Assembly (NCBI RefSeq): GCF_002954265.1
Contig: NZ_PPSL01000007.1
Coordinates: 124,001-188,000, forward strand
DNA from: Flavipsychrobacter stenotrophus
GTDB lineage: Bacteria; Bacteroidota; Bacteroidia; Chitinophagales; Chitinophagaceae
Direction: 5' to 3'
Length of the DNA stretch: 64,000 nucleotides
A model generated the notes under the pieces. The model was not told where the DNA came from, made no database searches, and saw only the letters and a list, made by a program, of their open reading frames with translations. The translations under genes were made by a program, and so were the position numbers. Positions 27,172 to 34,874 of this stretch are shown here, in pieces (the stretch's first letter is position 1; every line of letters begins with the position of its first letter).

Positions 27172-29853
27172 ATGCGCCTGTTCGGTAAATTTATTTTAAA
27201 TTTTTCATCATTGCATTGCTTTACCCCGTGTATAGCAATCATTTTTATATTCTTTATAACAAATACGGCTTTTTCTCAATCGAAAAATCCGCGCCCCGGC
27301 GATGCAATATCCGCTAAAGACAGTGCAAATATAACACCTGTAGTAAAACTATCAGATAGCACAAAAAAATCGAATACAAACGATTCCTCCACAGTTAGCA
27401 GACTGGAACAAAAACTGGGCATCAAAATTTCTAAAGATGCCCTGCCTTCGGTAGTAAAAGCCGATGCCGAAGATTCCGCAATAATGGACATGAAGACCAA
27501 TGTGTCCCGACTATACGGAAAGGTACAGGTCAATTACGAGGATATGCAGGTAAATCATGGTCAGATATTGTTTGACCAGGGTAAGAATAAAGTAGTTGCA
27601 GCACCATCGGCCGACCCCTCAAAAGATACCGGCACGCTGAAAAAAGGCTCTTTCTCTCAAGGCAAAGAAAAGTTCACTTACGATTCCATGCAGTATAACT
27701 TCAAAAGTAAAAGGGCAATTGTACGCAATGTGCAGACCCAATACGGTGAAGGTTTTGTGCATAGCGAACAGATAAAGCGGAGCCCCGATCAGGTGATCTA
27801 TGGCGCTCACAGTGTGTACACCACCTGCGCACTCGACACACCTCACTTCGGTATTGTTGCTTATCGCATTAAGGTGGTACCAGACAAGCTCATCGTTTCC
27901 GGCCCTGCCAATATTAATATAATGGGTGTGCCTACCCCATTGTTTTTACCCTTTGCGTTATTCCCTATTTCTGCAAAACAGAAATCAGGTTTTGTGATCC
28001 CCACTTACAGCGTTGAGCAGGCACGCGGACTAGGTCTGCTCAATGGCGGTTACTATTTCTATCTCAACGACCACATAGATCTTCTGGCACAAACCAACAT
28101 TTACACTAAAGGTAGCTATGCCTTAAGCGCAGTAAGTAACTACGCGAATATATATAGGTACAGAGGTGGCTTTAACTTGTCATACGCTTTCAATAAGACG
28201 GGCGAGAGCTTTGAACCCGGTGCCAGCACGCAGAAAGACTTCATGATCAATTGGCGGCATGCTACCGACGGCAAGGCAAGGCCGGGAGAAACATTTAACG
28301 CTTCAGTACAGGTGGGTACATCTTCATTCTATTCCAACAATAGTTATGACCCTAACCAGATCCTACAAAACCAGTATCAGTCTAATATCAGTTGGAGCAA
28401 AACCTGGCAGAACAGACCCTTTGGGTTAACAATAAGCGCCCTGCACAACCAAAACACTGCTACCAAGCAAATAGACGTCACCCTACCAGCCCTTAACTTC
28501 CACGTTACCCAGTTCAATCCATTCGCAAGCAAGAAAAGAGTTGGCACCCATTGGTTTGATAAGATCACCGCCAGCTATACTGTCGACATGCTGAATAAGG
28601 GCACATTTTATGATAGCACATTTAATCTGAATAACCTTTCACTCAATAATTTCCAGACAGGTATCAGGCACACTATTCCGGTAAGCGCCAGTTATACTAT
28701 CCTCCGCTATATCAACATGTCGTTCTCCGCCAACTACAATGAGTATTGGTTTGGCGAGAAACAAACAAAACAATACAGCTACTCTGATGCCAAGGTAAAC
28801 GTAGAAAAAGATTACGGATTTTATACTGCCCGCGACTATAACGCCGGGGTCAACTTCACTACGCGTGTTTACGGCATGAAGATGTTCAAGCATGGTAGCC
28901 TCAAGGGCATAAGGCACGTAATTACTCCGTCTGTCGGGCTCTCCTATCACCCCGACTTCTCTGCTGCACCTTACACCTATTACTACCAGACCAAACTGGA
29001 TACTACAGCTAATTATTACCTGCAATCATATTATGCCAACTCCCCTATAGGCCAGCCGGTAGCCGGCAAAGCCGGCCTTGTAAATCTGGGCGTGGGTAAC
29101 AACCTGCAGATAAAAGTAAGATCAGCAAAAGACACTACAGGAACAGGTACAAAGAACATTACTCTTATAGACGGATTAAGCGCCAATACATCATACAACA
29201 TGGCTGTTGATTCCTTCCGTTGGAGCAACATAGCACTGGGCTTCCGTACCAATGTATTGGACAAGGTCAACATTAGCTCAAGCGCTGCTTATGACCCTTA
29301 TGCGCTCGACTACAATACCGGCCGCCGCCGTCAGCAAACTATGCAGGAACTGGGTTATGGAATAGCACGTTTCACTCAGGCAAGCCTTTCATTAGGCGCC
29401 AACTTCCACTCTAAGCCAACAGGAGGAAAAGGTGGCCCTACCAATGCCGAGGAATATGCCCGTGTTATGCGCAACGCCGGATACAATGAATATGTAGACT
29501 TTAATATACCCTGGAGCCTCAATGTCAACTATACATTGAATGCAGCTAAAAACTTCAGCTACTATTCTCACGCCGACACACTGGTACTCTCTCATAACCT
29601 TACGTTCCAGGGAGAATTTCAGTTGACACCAAGGTGGAAAGTATCTATGAATAGTGGCTACAACTTTACTTACAAACAACTAGCGCTTACATCCATCGAT
29701 GTATTCCGCGATCTCCACTGTTGGGCTATGCACTTGCAGACCTTCCCTTTCGGTCCGCGCAAGAGTTACAACTTCACCCTCAACGTAAAGGCCCAGATCT
29801 TACAAGACCTGAAGCTGATGAGAAGAAGAGATTACAGGGATACACCTCTATAA
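27172..29853 (+). CDS. lptD: LPS-assembly outer membrane protein LptD
   Basis: Outer-membrane translocon that, with LptE, inserts lipopolysaccharide into the outer leaflet. The 893 aa contain a signal sequence ending AFSQ (about 35), a Ser/Asp/Lys linker, an OstA/LptA-like jellyroll (about 105-260: LYGKVQVNYEDMQVNHG, FTYDSMQYNFKSKRAIV, VYTTCALDTPHF) and a large C-terminal barrel of alternating aromatic strands. Bacteroidota LptD is diverged from E. coli LptD but keeps this order. LptC lies at 45223 in the same window; other Lpt genes are absent. No tandem C-terminal Cys pairs of the E. coli type are seen. Confidence 0.9.
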   Translation: MRLFGKFILNFSSLHCFTPCIAIIFIFFITNTAFSQSKNPRPGDAISAKDSANITPVVKLSDSTKKSNTNDSSTVSRLEQKLGIKISKDALPSVVKADAEDSAIMDMKTNVSRLYGKVQVNYEDMQVNHGQILFDQGKNKVVAAPSADPSKDTGTLKKGSFSQGKEKFTYDSMQYNFKSKRAIVRNVQTQYGEGFVHSEQIKRSPDQVIYGAHSVYTTCALDTPHFGIVAYRIKVVPDKLIVSGPANINIMGVPTPLFLPFALFPISAKQKSGFVIPTYSVEQARGLGLLNGGYYFYLNDHIDLLAQTNIYTKGSYALSAVSNYANIYRYRGGFNLSYAFNKTGESFEPGASTQKDFMINWRHATDGKARPGETFNASVQVGTSSFYSNNSYDPNQILQNQYQSNISWSKTWQNRPFGLTISALHNQNTATKQIDVTLPALNFHVTQFNPFASKKRVGTHWFDKITASYTVDMLNKGTFYDSTFNLNNLSLNNFQTGIRHTIPVSASYTILRYINMSFSANYNEYWFGEKQTKQYSYSDAKVNVEKDYGFYTARDYNAGVNFTTRVYGMKMFKHGSLKGIRHVITPSVGLSYHPDFSAAPYTYYYQTKLDTTANYYLQSYYANSPIGQPVAGKAGLVNLGVGNNLQIKVRSAKDTTGTGTKNITLIDGLSANTSYNMAVDSFRWSNIALGFRTNVLDKVNISSSAAYDPYALDYNTGRRRQQTMQELGYGIARFTQASLSLGANFHSKPTGGKGGPTNAEEYARVMRNAGYNEYVDFNIPWSLNVNYTLNAAKNFSYYSHADTLVLSHNLTFQGEFQLTPRWKVSMNSGYNFTYKQLALTSIDVFRDLHCWAMHLQTFPFGPRKSYNFTLNVKAQILQDLKLMRRRDYRDTPL

Positions 29854-29855
29854 AA

Positions 29856-30021
29856 AATGGCCCAATTGCTTAATGGCTTAATGGCTCAATACACACCAGA
29901 TGTATAAATGAGTTTAATGGCTCAATTTTTTATGGTAGGAAATCAGGAGATTTAGATAAGTTTTAGAATTATTCAATAATCCTCATTGAGCAATTGAGCA
30001 ATTAAGCCATTGAGCAATTCC
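29856..30021. repeat. Inverted arrays of TTAATGGCTCAAT / ATTGAGCAATT units
   Basis: The left side (29856-29890 and 29914-29927) carries CAATTGCTTAATGGCTTAATGGCTCAAT-type units. The right side (29983-30021) carries the inverse, ATTGAGCAATTGAGCAATTAAGCC. They fill the gap between lptD and the metallopeptidase gene and could fold into a long imperfect hairpin. The same units occur at 26218-26254. Confidence 0.65.
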
Positions 30022-30028
30022 TTAAAAT

Positions 30029-30892
30029 ATGAAATGGTTAGGCGGAAGAGAAAGCGATAACGTAGAATACAGCGGCCGTGGTGGCGGAGGCAAACTGCTT
30101 GGTGGTGGTATAGGTGCCGGCATCATTGGGCTGATTATATATCTGGTAACAGGTTATACGCCTGACCAGGTAAACCGTATGGCCGGCAGCAGCGCCAACA
30201 ACGCGCCAATAGAAACCAACAAACATTTTGAAAGTGGCAGCGCAGGCAATTTCGCTTCTATTGTACTGGCAGAAACAGAAGTAATATGGGATAGCCTGTT
30301 CACTGCCAATGGCATGACCTATACGAAACCTCGGTTGAACATCTTCGAGGACGAAGTGAATTCTGCCTGTGGTGGGGCATCTGCCGCAGTAGGGCCTTTC
30401 TACTGCCCGTCAGACCAGAAGATATACCTCGATGTATCTTTCTTCAACGAACTTAAAGACCGCTTCGGCGCACCCGGAGATTTTGCCAATGCCTATGTAA
30501 TTGCACACGAGGTAGGCCATCATATACAATACCTGATGGGCACCACGCAAAAAATGAGCAGGCTTCGCGGCAATGGTGATCGCAGTGGCCCGCACAGCAC
30601 ATCGGTAATGCTGGAACTACAGGCCGATTTTTATGCAGGCGTATGGGCACACTATGCCGAAAAAATGAACAGCAAAGACAATCCAGTAGTAATAGAACCG
30701 GGAGATATACAAGCTGCCCTCAATGCAGCCAATGCAGTAGGCGATGACCGCCTGCAAAAGCAAACCCAGGGCCGCGTAGTTCCAGATGCATTCACCCATG
30801 GAACATCAAAACAGCGTATGTACTGGTTCAAAAAAGGTTATGAGACCGGTGATATGAGTCAGGGAGATACTTTTAGGGAGCTGGCAAATTAA
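30029..30892 (+). CDS. YpfJ-family neutral zinc metallopeptidase
   Basis: The 287-aa membrane-anchored protein begins MKWLGGRESDNVE, the family's conserved N-terminus. One transmembrane segment (about 24-42, Gly-rich) is followed by an extracytoplasmic peptidase domain with H160-EVGH-164 (zinc ligands and catalytic Glu) and a downstream ELQADFYAGVWAH (third ligand Glu). FYCPSDQKIYLD precedes the active site as in relatives. The substrate is unknown throughout the family. It may be transcribed separately from lptD, given 175 bases of repeat-rich spacer. Confidence 0.9.
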   Translation: MKWLGGRESDNVEYSGRGGGGKLLGGGIGAGIIGLIIYLVTGYTPDQVNRMAGSSANNAPIETNKHFESGSAGNFASIVLAETEVIWDSLFTANGMTYTKPRLNIFEDEVNSACGGASAAVGPFYCPSDQKIYLDVSFFNELKDRFGAPGDFANAYVIAHEVGHHIQYLMGTTQKMSRLRGNGDRSGPHSTSVMLELQADFYAGVWAHYAEKMNSKDNPVVIEPGDIQAALNAANAVGDDRLQKQTQGRVVPDAFTHGTSKQRMYWFKKGYETGDMSQGDTFRELAN

Positions 30893-30942
30893 TAACTCAC
30901 GTTAGTGATATCATGTGAGTTTGCTTTGCTTTATCTCACAAC

Positions 30943-31890
30943 TCAATTATCAAACAATTGCTGCCGTAGTACTTTCAATTCCAATAGATGCCAATCCTTC
31001 TTTTCTGAATACATAACATGCTCCCCTTTTGTACAAAACTGGTCGGCATATGCCCCATCTTCCCAATAACTACTCAGGTATAAGGCTTCTGCAATAACTT
31101 CATGTAGTACAGGCTGCTTCACATAAGGTTCAAGTAATTGTTTTAATCGCAGTTTCGTCCTCATTTGCAAGGCAACAATAGCGCTTTTCTTCTCCTCGGT
31201 AGGCCATGTATTAAGCGCAGTAATAACGGCACTATCTCCCCTCGTAGTAGTATCAACTAATGCAATAGTATTCAAAGCTATATCCCGAACGTAAAAGGAC
31301 GTGTCATTGAGATGCTTATATAGCGTTGTAACTACACTCTGATGTTCCATATATAGCATAAACGATGGCACCAGCGTCACATCAAACCATTCCCGGTGGC
31401 GCATTACTACTTCAAACACCTTGTCAGTTTCTCTTGGAAATAGTTTCATCATCCAGGGGTACAACACTGCTGCATTATCTGCCACACTATTCAGCCCGTC
31501 AAACCGTCTCCATAGCTCTTCGTAATAAGTAGTATCCTTGAAAAAGGTGATCAACATATAGCCTGTATTTCGCTGGCTTGGAGTTCCGTTAATGAGTTTT
31601 TCAATATTATTCCTGTATATGGGATCATCCTTTAAGGCCAGTGCTTTTGCTAGGGCACTCTTCGATATCTTTATTGTATCTGGTTTGAAATAAATTACCT
31701 GTAAGGCAAAAGAGCTCCCTACTCGCAACGGCTCCACTATGTATGAAAAGTATCTCGACTGTACTTCTGTATAATTCGAGTCAAGGCTCTCCACTATTCC
31801 CGCCTTAAATGCAGCAATCAATTTATCTTCCTGCGCTACGGCCCCGTAGGTGATCAGTAACAATATTATAGTCGCAACAAAGTTCTTCAT
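30943..31890 (-). CDS. Secreted protein with HEAT-like helical repeats, function unknown
   Basis: The ATG at 31890 gives 315 aa with signal peptide MKNFVATIILLLITYGAVAQ; an upstream in-frame ATG at 31956 adds a charged leader and overlaps the mdh terminator, so it is rejected. After the signal the protein is mostly helical, with a C-terminal part (about 200-300) of repeating helix pairs (HLNDTSFYVRDIALNTIALVD, KKSAIVALQMRTKLRLKQLL) typical of HEAT-type solenoids. I recognise no catalytic motif. It has no lipobox. It may be a periplasmic scaffold, but this is only a guess from fold. Confidence 0.7.
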   Translation of the reverse strand: MKNFVATIILLLITYGAVAQEDKLIAAFKAGIVESLDSNYTEVQSRYFSYIVEPLRVGSSFALQVIYFKPDTIKISKSALAKALALKDDPIYRNNIEKLINGTPSQRNTGYMLITFFKDTTYYEELWRRFDGLNSVADNAAVLYPWMMKLFPRETDKVFEVVMRHREWFDVTLVPSFMLYMEHQSVVTTLYKHLNDTSFYVRDIALNTIALVDTTTRGDSAVITALNTWPTEEKKSAIVALQMRTKLRLKQLLEPYVKQPVLHEVIAEALYLSSYWEDGAYADQFCTKGEHVMYSEKKDWHLLELKVLRQQLFDN

Positions 31891-31957
31891 AAACAATGCA
31901 TCAGAAAATAAAGATAATCTTTCCAGCAATGATTCTTTCAATAGGCAGTGACGCAAT

Positions 31958-31987
31958 AAAAAAAGCGCCCCGCAAGGAGGCGCTTTT
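31958..31987 (-). terminator. mdh terminator
   Basis: Stem AAAAGCGCC / GGCGCTTTT (31961-31969 with 31979-31987), followed on the minus strand by a run of seven T. It lies about 43 bases past the mdh stop. Confidence 0.85.
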
Positions 31988-32029
31988 CAATATCTATCAA
32001 GTAAGAAAGACTTATGACTTACTATTGAA

Positions 32030-32965
32030 TTATGCTACCAAAGTATCCAATACCTGGTTCATGTTGCGAACAGCTTCAGCGCTCTTGTTGAATGCTTCCA
32101 TTTCTTCTGCATTCAGCTTGTAGTCAATGATCTTTTCCCAACCGTTGCTACCTATTACTACAGGTACGCCCAGGCATATATCGTTCTGGCCATACTCACC
32201 TTCCAGGCTTACGCAGCAAGGGAATACTTTCTTCTGATTGCGTACGATAGACTCAACCAATGCAGCACCTGCCGCACCCGGAGCATACCATGCACTTGTA
32301 CCCAACAACTTAGTAAGGGTTGCACCACCTACCATTGTATCTGCAGCTATCTGTTTCAACTTGTCAGCAGCTATCATGTTAGATATTGGCGTGCCATTGA
32401 TAGTAGCCAGACGTGTAAGAGGTATCATTGTAGTATCACCATGACCGCCAATTACTGTAGCGTGAAGATCGTTAGCAGAGCAATTCAGTTCCTTCTGAAT
32501 GTAACACTTAAAACGTGCGCTATCCAGTATACCACCCATACCAATGATACGATTCTTTGGCAAACCTGTGCTCTTCAACGCCAGGTAAGTCATAGTATCC
32601 ATTGGGTTAGATATAACCACGATGATAGTGTTTGGTGAGTGCTCCAAAAGGCTCTTGCATACGTTCTCAACGATACGTGCATTGGTACCTATCAGTTCTT
32701 CACGGGTCATACCCGGCTTACGCGGAATACCTGAAGTGATCACACAAACATCAGAATTAGCTGTCTTGCTATAGTCATTGGTAACACCAACTACACGGGT
32801 ATCAAAACCCAGCAAAGATGCTGTCTGAGAAATATCAAGCGCCTTACCTTCAGCAAAACCTTCCTTGATGTCCAACAATACCAGTTCTTCTGCCAGCTCT
32901 CTGCGAGCAATGTTGTCAGCACATGTTGCACCTACGGCACCGGCACCTACTACTGTAATTTTCAT
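32030..32965 (-). CDS. mdh: Malate dehydrogenase
   Basis: NAD-dependent oxidation of malate to oxaloacetate in the TCA cycle. Start MKITVVGAGAVGATCAD (Rossmann GxGxxG) gives 311 aa, the normal length for the LDH-like MDH family; the longer frame to 33028 runs through the promoter and is rejected. Further signatures: VLLDIKEGFAEGKALD with the adenine-ribose Asp, ITSGIPRKPGMTREEL with the substrate-binding Arg, and GGHGDTTMIPL with the catalytic His. Promoter and terminator flank it closely, so it is monocistronic. Confidence 0.95.
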   Translation of the reverse strand: MKITVVGAGAVGATCADNIARRELAEELVLLDIKEGFAEGKALDISQTASLLGFDTRVVGVTNDYSKTANSDVCVITSGIPRKPGMTREELIGTNARIVENVCKSLLEHSPNTIIVVISNPMDTMTYLALKSTGLPKNRIIGMGGILDSARFKCYIQKELNCSANDLHATVIGGHGDTTMIPLTRLATINGTPISNMIAADKLKQIAADTMVGGATLTKLLGTSAWYAPGAAGAALVESIVRNQKKVFPCCVSLEGEYGQNDICLGVPVVIGSNGWEKIIDYKLNAEEMEAFNKSAEAVRNMNQVLDTLVA

Positions 32966-33005
32966 CTGATTATATTTTTTGAGTAAAAAATTTTCTTTTT
33001 GCAGC

Positions 33006-33038
33006 GCAAAGATAATTATTTGCGCCATTCACCAACAA
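33006..33038 (-). promoter_or_regulatory. mdh promoter (TTG-N18-TATCTTTG)
   Basis: On the minus strand TTGTTG (33038-33033), an 18-base spacer and TATCTTTGC (33014-33006) give a close match to the Bacteroidota -33/-7 promoter. It would give a leader of about 35-38 bases. It overlaps the rejected N-terminal extension of mdh. Confidence 0.78.
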
Positions 33039-33118
33039 TGATATTGATTATTGTTTTGCTCAATAAATGTATATCAAAACAAAGATAAAGATGTACCTAC
33101 ATACTTATCTATTTTGTT

Positions 33119-33126
33119 TAGCTTTG
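33119..33126 (+). promoter_or_regulatory. -7 box before dienelactone hydrolase gene
   Basis: TAGCTTTG is an exact TAnnTTTG match 20 bases before the ATG at 33146. Confidence 0.45.
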
Positions 33127-33145
33127 TACTTACAAAATTAAACAC

Positions 33146-33991
33146 ATGCGCAAACTACTACTTTTAGCCACCACTGCTATGCTTTTGCAGTCTTCAGTTA
33201 GCACTGCCCAAAACTGTTGCCGTAAACGATCAGGAATGCAGGAATTGGCAATGAATATAGATTTTAAGGGTGCGCATGAAGCACCGCTACCCTTCACCTA
33301 CGAATCTGATAACGGTGAAGATGTGTCATTCACTACTCCCGACAACAGCAAGAGTAAAGCTTTCTATCTACCCTCAAAGGCAACTACGGATAAAGTTGTG
33401 ATCATTTTCCATGAGTGGTGGGGACTGAACGACTATATAAAGAGAGAAGCAGAGAACATTCAGAAGAAACTGGGTGGCAATGTAGAAGTGTACGCTGTAG
33501 ACCTCTACGATGGTAATGTAGCCACTACACCCGACGAAGCCGGTAAAATGATGGGTGGCTTGAAACCAGAGCGCGCTATGGCCATCATTAACGGACTGAT
33601 GCAGAAAATAGGTAAAGACAAAAAGGTAGTGACCCTGGGCTGGTGTATGGGTGGTAGCTGGTCATTTGCAGGTACATTAGCAGCAGGCTCACAAGCCAAA
33701 GGTTGTGTTATGTACTATGGCTTCCCGGATGCTGATAAAGACCATATCAAAAACCTGAAGGCCGATGTACTATATATTCGCGGTACAGAAGATGGGTTCA
33801 TCACCAAAGAATCGGTAGACGAATTTGCAAAAAATGTAAAGTCCCTGACCAAGGTGAAGTACACACAGAAAGACTTCAAAGCCGTTCACGCTTTTGCTAA
33901 CCCCAGCAACCCTAAATACGATGTAAAGGCCGCAACCGAAGCAATGGATATCTCTATAAAATTCATAAAGGAGCACCTGGGAATAAAGTAA
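33146..33991 (+). CDS. Secreted dienelactone hydrolase family protein
   Basis: The 281-aa alpha/beta hydrolase has a signal peptide (1-21, ending STAQ). The DLH triad is visible: C167 in GWCMGGSW, D216 in RGTEDGF and H248 in AVHAFANP. IIFHEWWGLNDYIKREAE is the conserved oxyanion and cap region of the family. Classical DLH opens dienelactones in chlorocatechol breakdown, but secreted Bacteroidota members have unknown substrates and no aromatic-degradation genes are nearby. It is followed by a terminator. Confidence 0.88.
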   Translation: MRKLLLLATTAMLLQSSVSTAQNCCRKRSGMQELAMNIDFKGAHEAPLPFTYESDNGEDVSFTTPDNSKSKAFYLPSKATTDKVVIIFHEWWGLNDYIKREAENIQKKLGGNVEVYAVDLYDGNVATTPDEAGKMMGGLKPERAMAIINGLMQKIGKDKKVVTLGWCMGGSWSFAGTLAAGSQAKGCVMYYGFPDADKDHIKNLKADVLYIRGTEDGFITKESVDEFAKNVKSLTKVKYTQKDFKAVHAFANPSNPKYDVKAATEAMDISIKFIKEHLGIK

Positions 33992-34015
33992 ATTGATGAG
34001 GTAATAAGTTAAAAA

Positions 34016-34062
34016 AGGCAAAAGGGTAATTAGTAGCAAACAATACTAATTGCCCTTTTTAA
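34016..34062 (+). terminator. Terminator after dienelactone hydrolase gene
   Basis: AAAAGGGTAATTAGTA pairs with TACTAATTGCCCTTTT (one G-U pair) around a short loop, then a T-rich tail. It lies about 25 bases past the stop. Confidence 0.75.
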
Positions 34063-34081
34063 TTTTTCTACGTGAGCCTCG

Positions 34082-34127
34082 TCCGCGTTTGTAACGCGGA
34101 TGCAATGGCAGGGCGTTTGTAACGCCC
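34082..34127. repeat. Pair of REP-like hairpins sharing GCGTTTGTAACGC
   Basis: Two small hairpins, TCCGCGT-TTGTA-ACGCGGA (34082-34100) and GGGCGT-TTGTA-ACGCCC (34111-34127), are ten bases apart with the same core and loop. The G/C base pairs at the stem foot differ compensatorily. This is typical of dispersed palindromic elements, not of a terminator (no T-run). Confidence 0.7.
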
Positions 34128-34152
34128 GTTATCACATAGCCATTAAATTTCC

Positions 34153-34161
34153 TAATTTTGC
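34153..34161 (+). promoter_or_regulatory. -7 box abutting the VF530-like gene
   Basis: TAATTTTGC matches TAnnTTTGC and its G lies four bases before the ATG at 34165, implying a leaderless mRNA if used. Confidence 0.45.
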
Positions 34162-34164
34162 CCC

Positions 34165-34386
34165 ATGGCAGAAACACAGGCAAACAATCCCCTTCACGGC
34201 AAAACACTCGAATTTATCCTCACCCGCCTGGTTGAGATATATGGCTGGGAACGCCTGGGCGAAGAAATTCGCATCAACTGCTTTCAAAAAGATCCAAGCA
34301 TCAAATCTAGCCTCACCTTCCTGCGCAAAACCCAATGGGCGCGTACAAAGGTGGAAAACCTGTATGTAGACAGTTTGCACGAGTAA
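34165..34386 (+). CDS. VF530-family small protein (DUF2132)
   Basis: The 73-aa protein matches the VF530 family: [25 protein letters not shown], then [26 protein letters not shown], a compact helical domain. The family has been proposed to bind DNA, but no role is established. The ATG at 34165 directly follows a -7 box, so the mRNA may be leaderless. It stands alone, with REP-like hairpins on one side and 488 bases of non-coding sequence on the other. Confidence 0.88.
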   Translation: MAETQANNPLHGKTLEFILTRLVEIYGWERLGEEIRINCFQKDPSIKSSLTFLRKTQWARTKVENLYVDSLHE

Positions 34387-34874
34387 GCCTGGTGCCCTAA
34401 CGACAAAATGTGGATATGTATATTTTGAGATATAAATAACCCAATGTAATTTTACACCACTTTAAATAACCTTTTAAAACTATCAAAATGAAAAGCGACT
34501 TATCCTTCAGCAGCCTTTGCTCCGTGTCATCCTGACGCTCTCGATGGACAGAAACCCAACCAACTTTCCACCAATTTCCACCAAACACTGCGGAAAATTG
34601 CGGAAAAACTGCGGAAAACTGCGGAAAACTGCGGAAACTGGTGGTTTTGCAAATATGATACAAGCCTTTACCACATGAGCATACATAGGAAACTGCCTAA
34701 AATAATCTGCCGGAAACGCAAAAAAACCGCCAATTTTCAAAAAATGGCTTTCTTGAGGCTCTCTAGCGCCGGCTATCCACATCAACCGCTTTTTACTTTT
34801 CAGTTTTGATTTTTAACTTTTATCTGCCATTCCCTCACAAAATAATCGCCTATATTGCATAGCGAGGATATTCT
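34387..34874. other. 488-bp non-coding region with short tandem repeats
   Basis: The region holds two copies of TTTCCACCAA (34565-34584) and five copies of a 10-11-base unit TGCGGAAAA (34588-34640). Minus-strand open frames here translate the repeats (FPQFSAV repeated) and are not credible genes. Near its end TTTTACTTTTCAG...TTTTTAAC-type T-rich sequence precedes the DUF4175 gene. No structural RNA recognised. Confidence 0.6.
34588..34640. repeat. Tandem repeat, 5 x (C/T)TGCGGAAAA
   Basis: Five head-to-tail units of 10 to 11 bases with one substitution (C/T) and variable A-run length, in a non-coding region. Confidence 0.8.

Noticed and set aside
30894-30921. AACTCAC...GTGAGTT hairpin after the metallopeptidase gene
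   Set aside because: The 7-bp stem with a 14-base loop and no T-run is too weak to call a terminator.
34397-34785. Minus-strand frames of 88 and 92 aa upstream of DUF4175
   Set aside because: They read through a 10-11-base tandem repeat (FPQFSAV units) and have no recognisable homology or start context.
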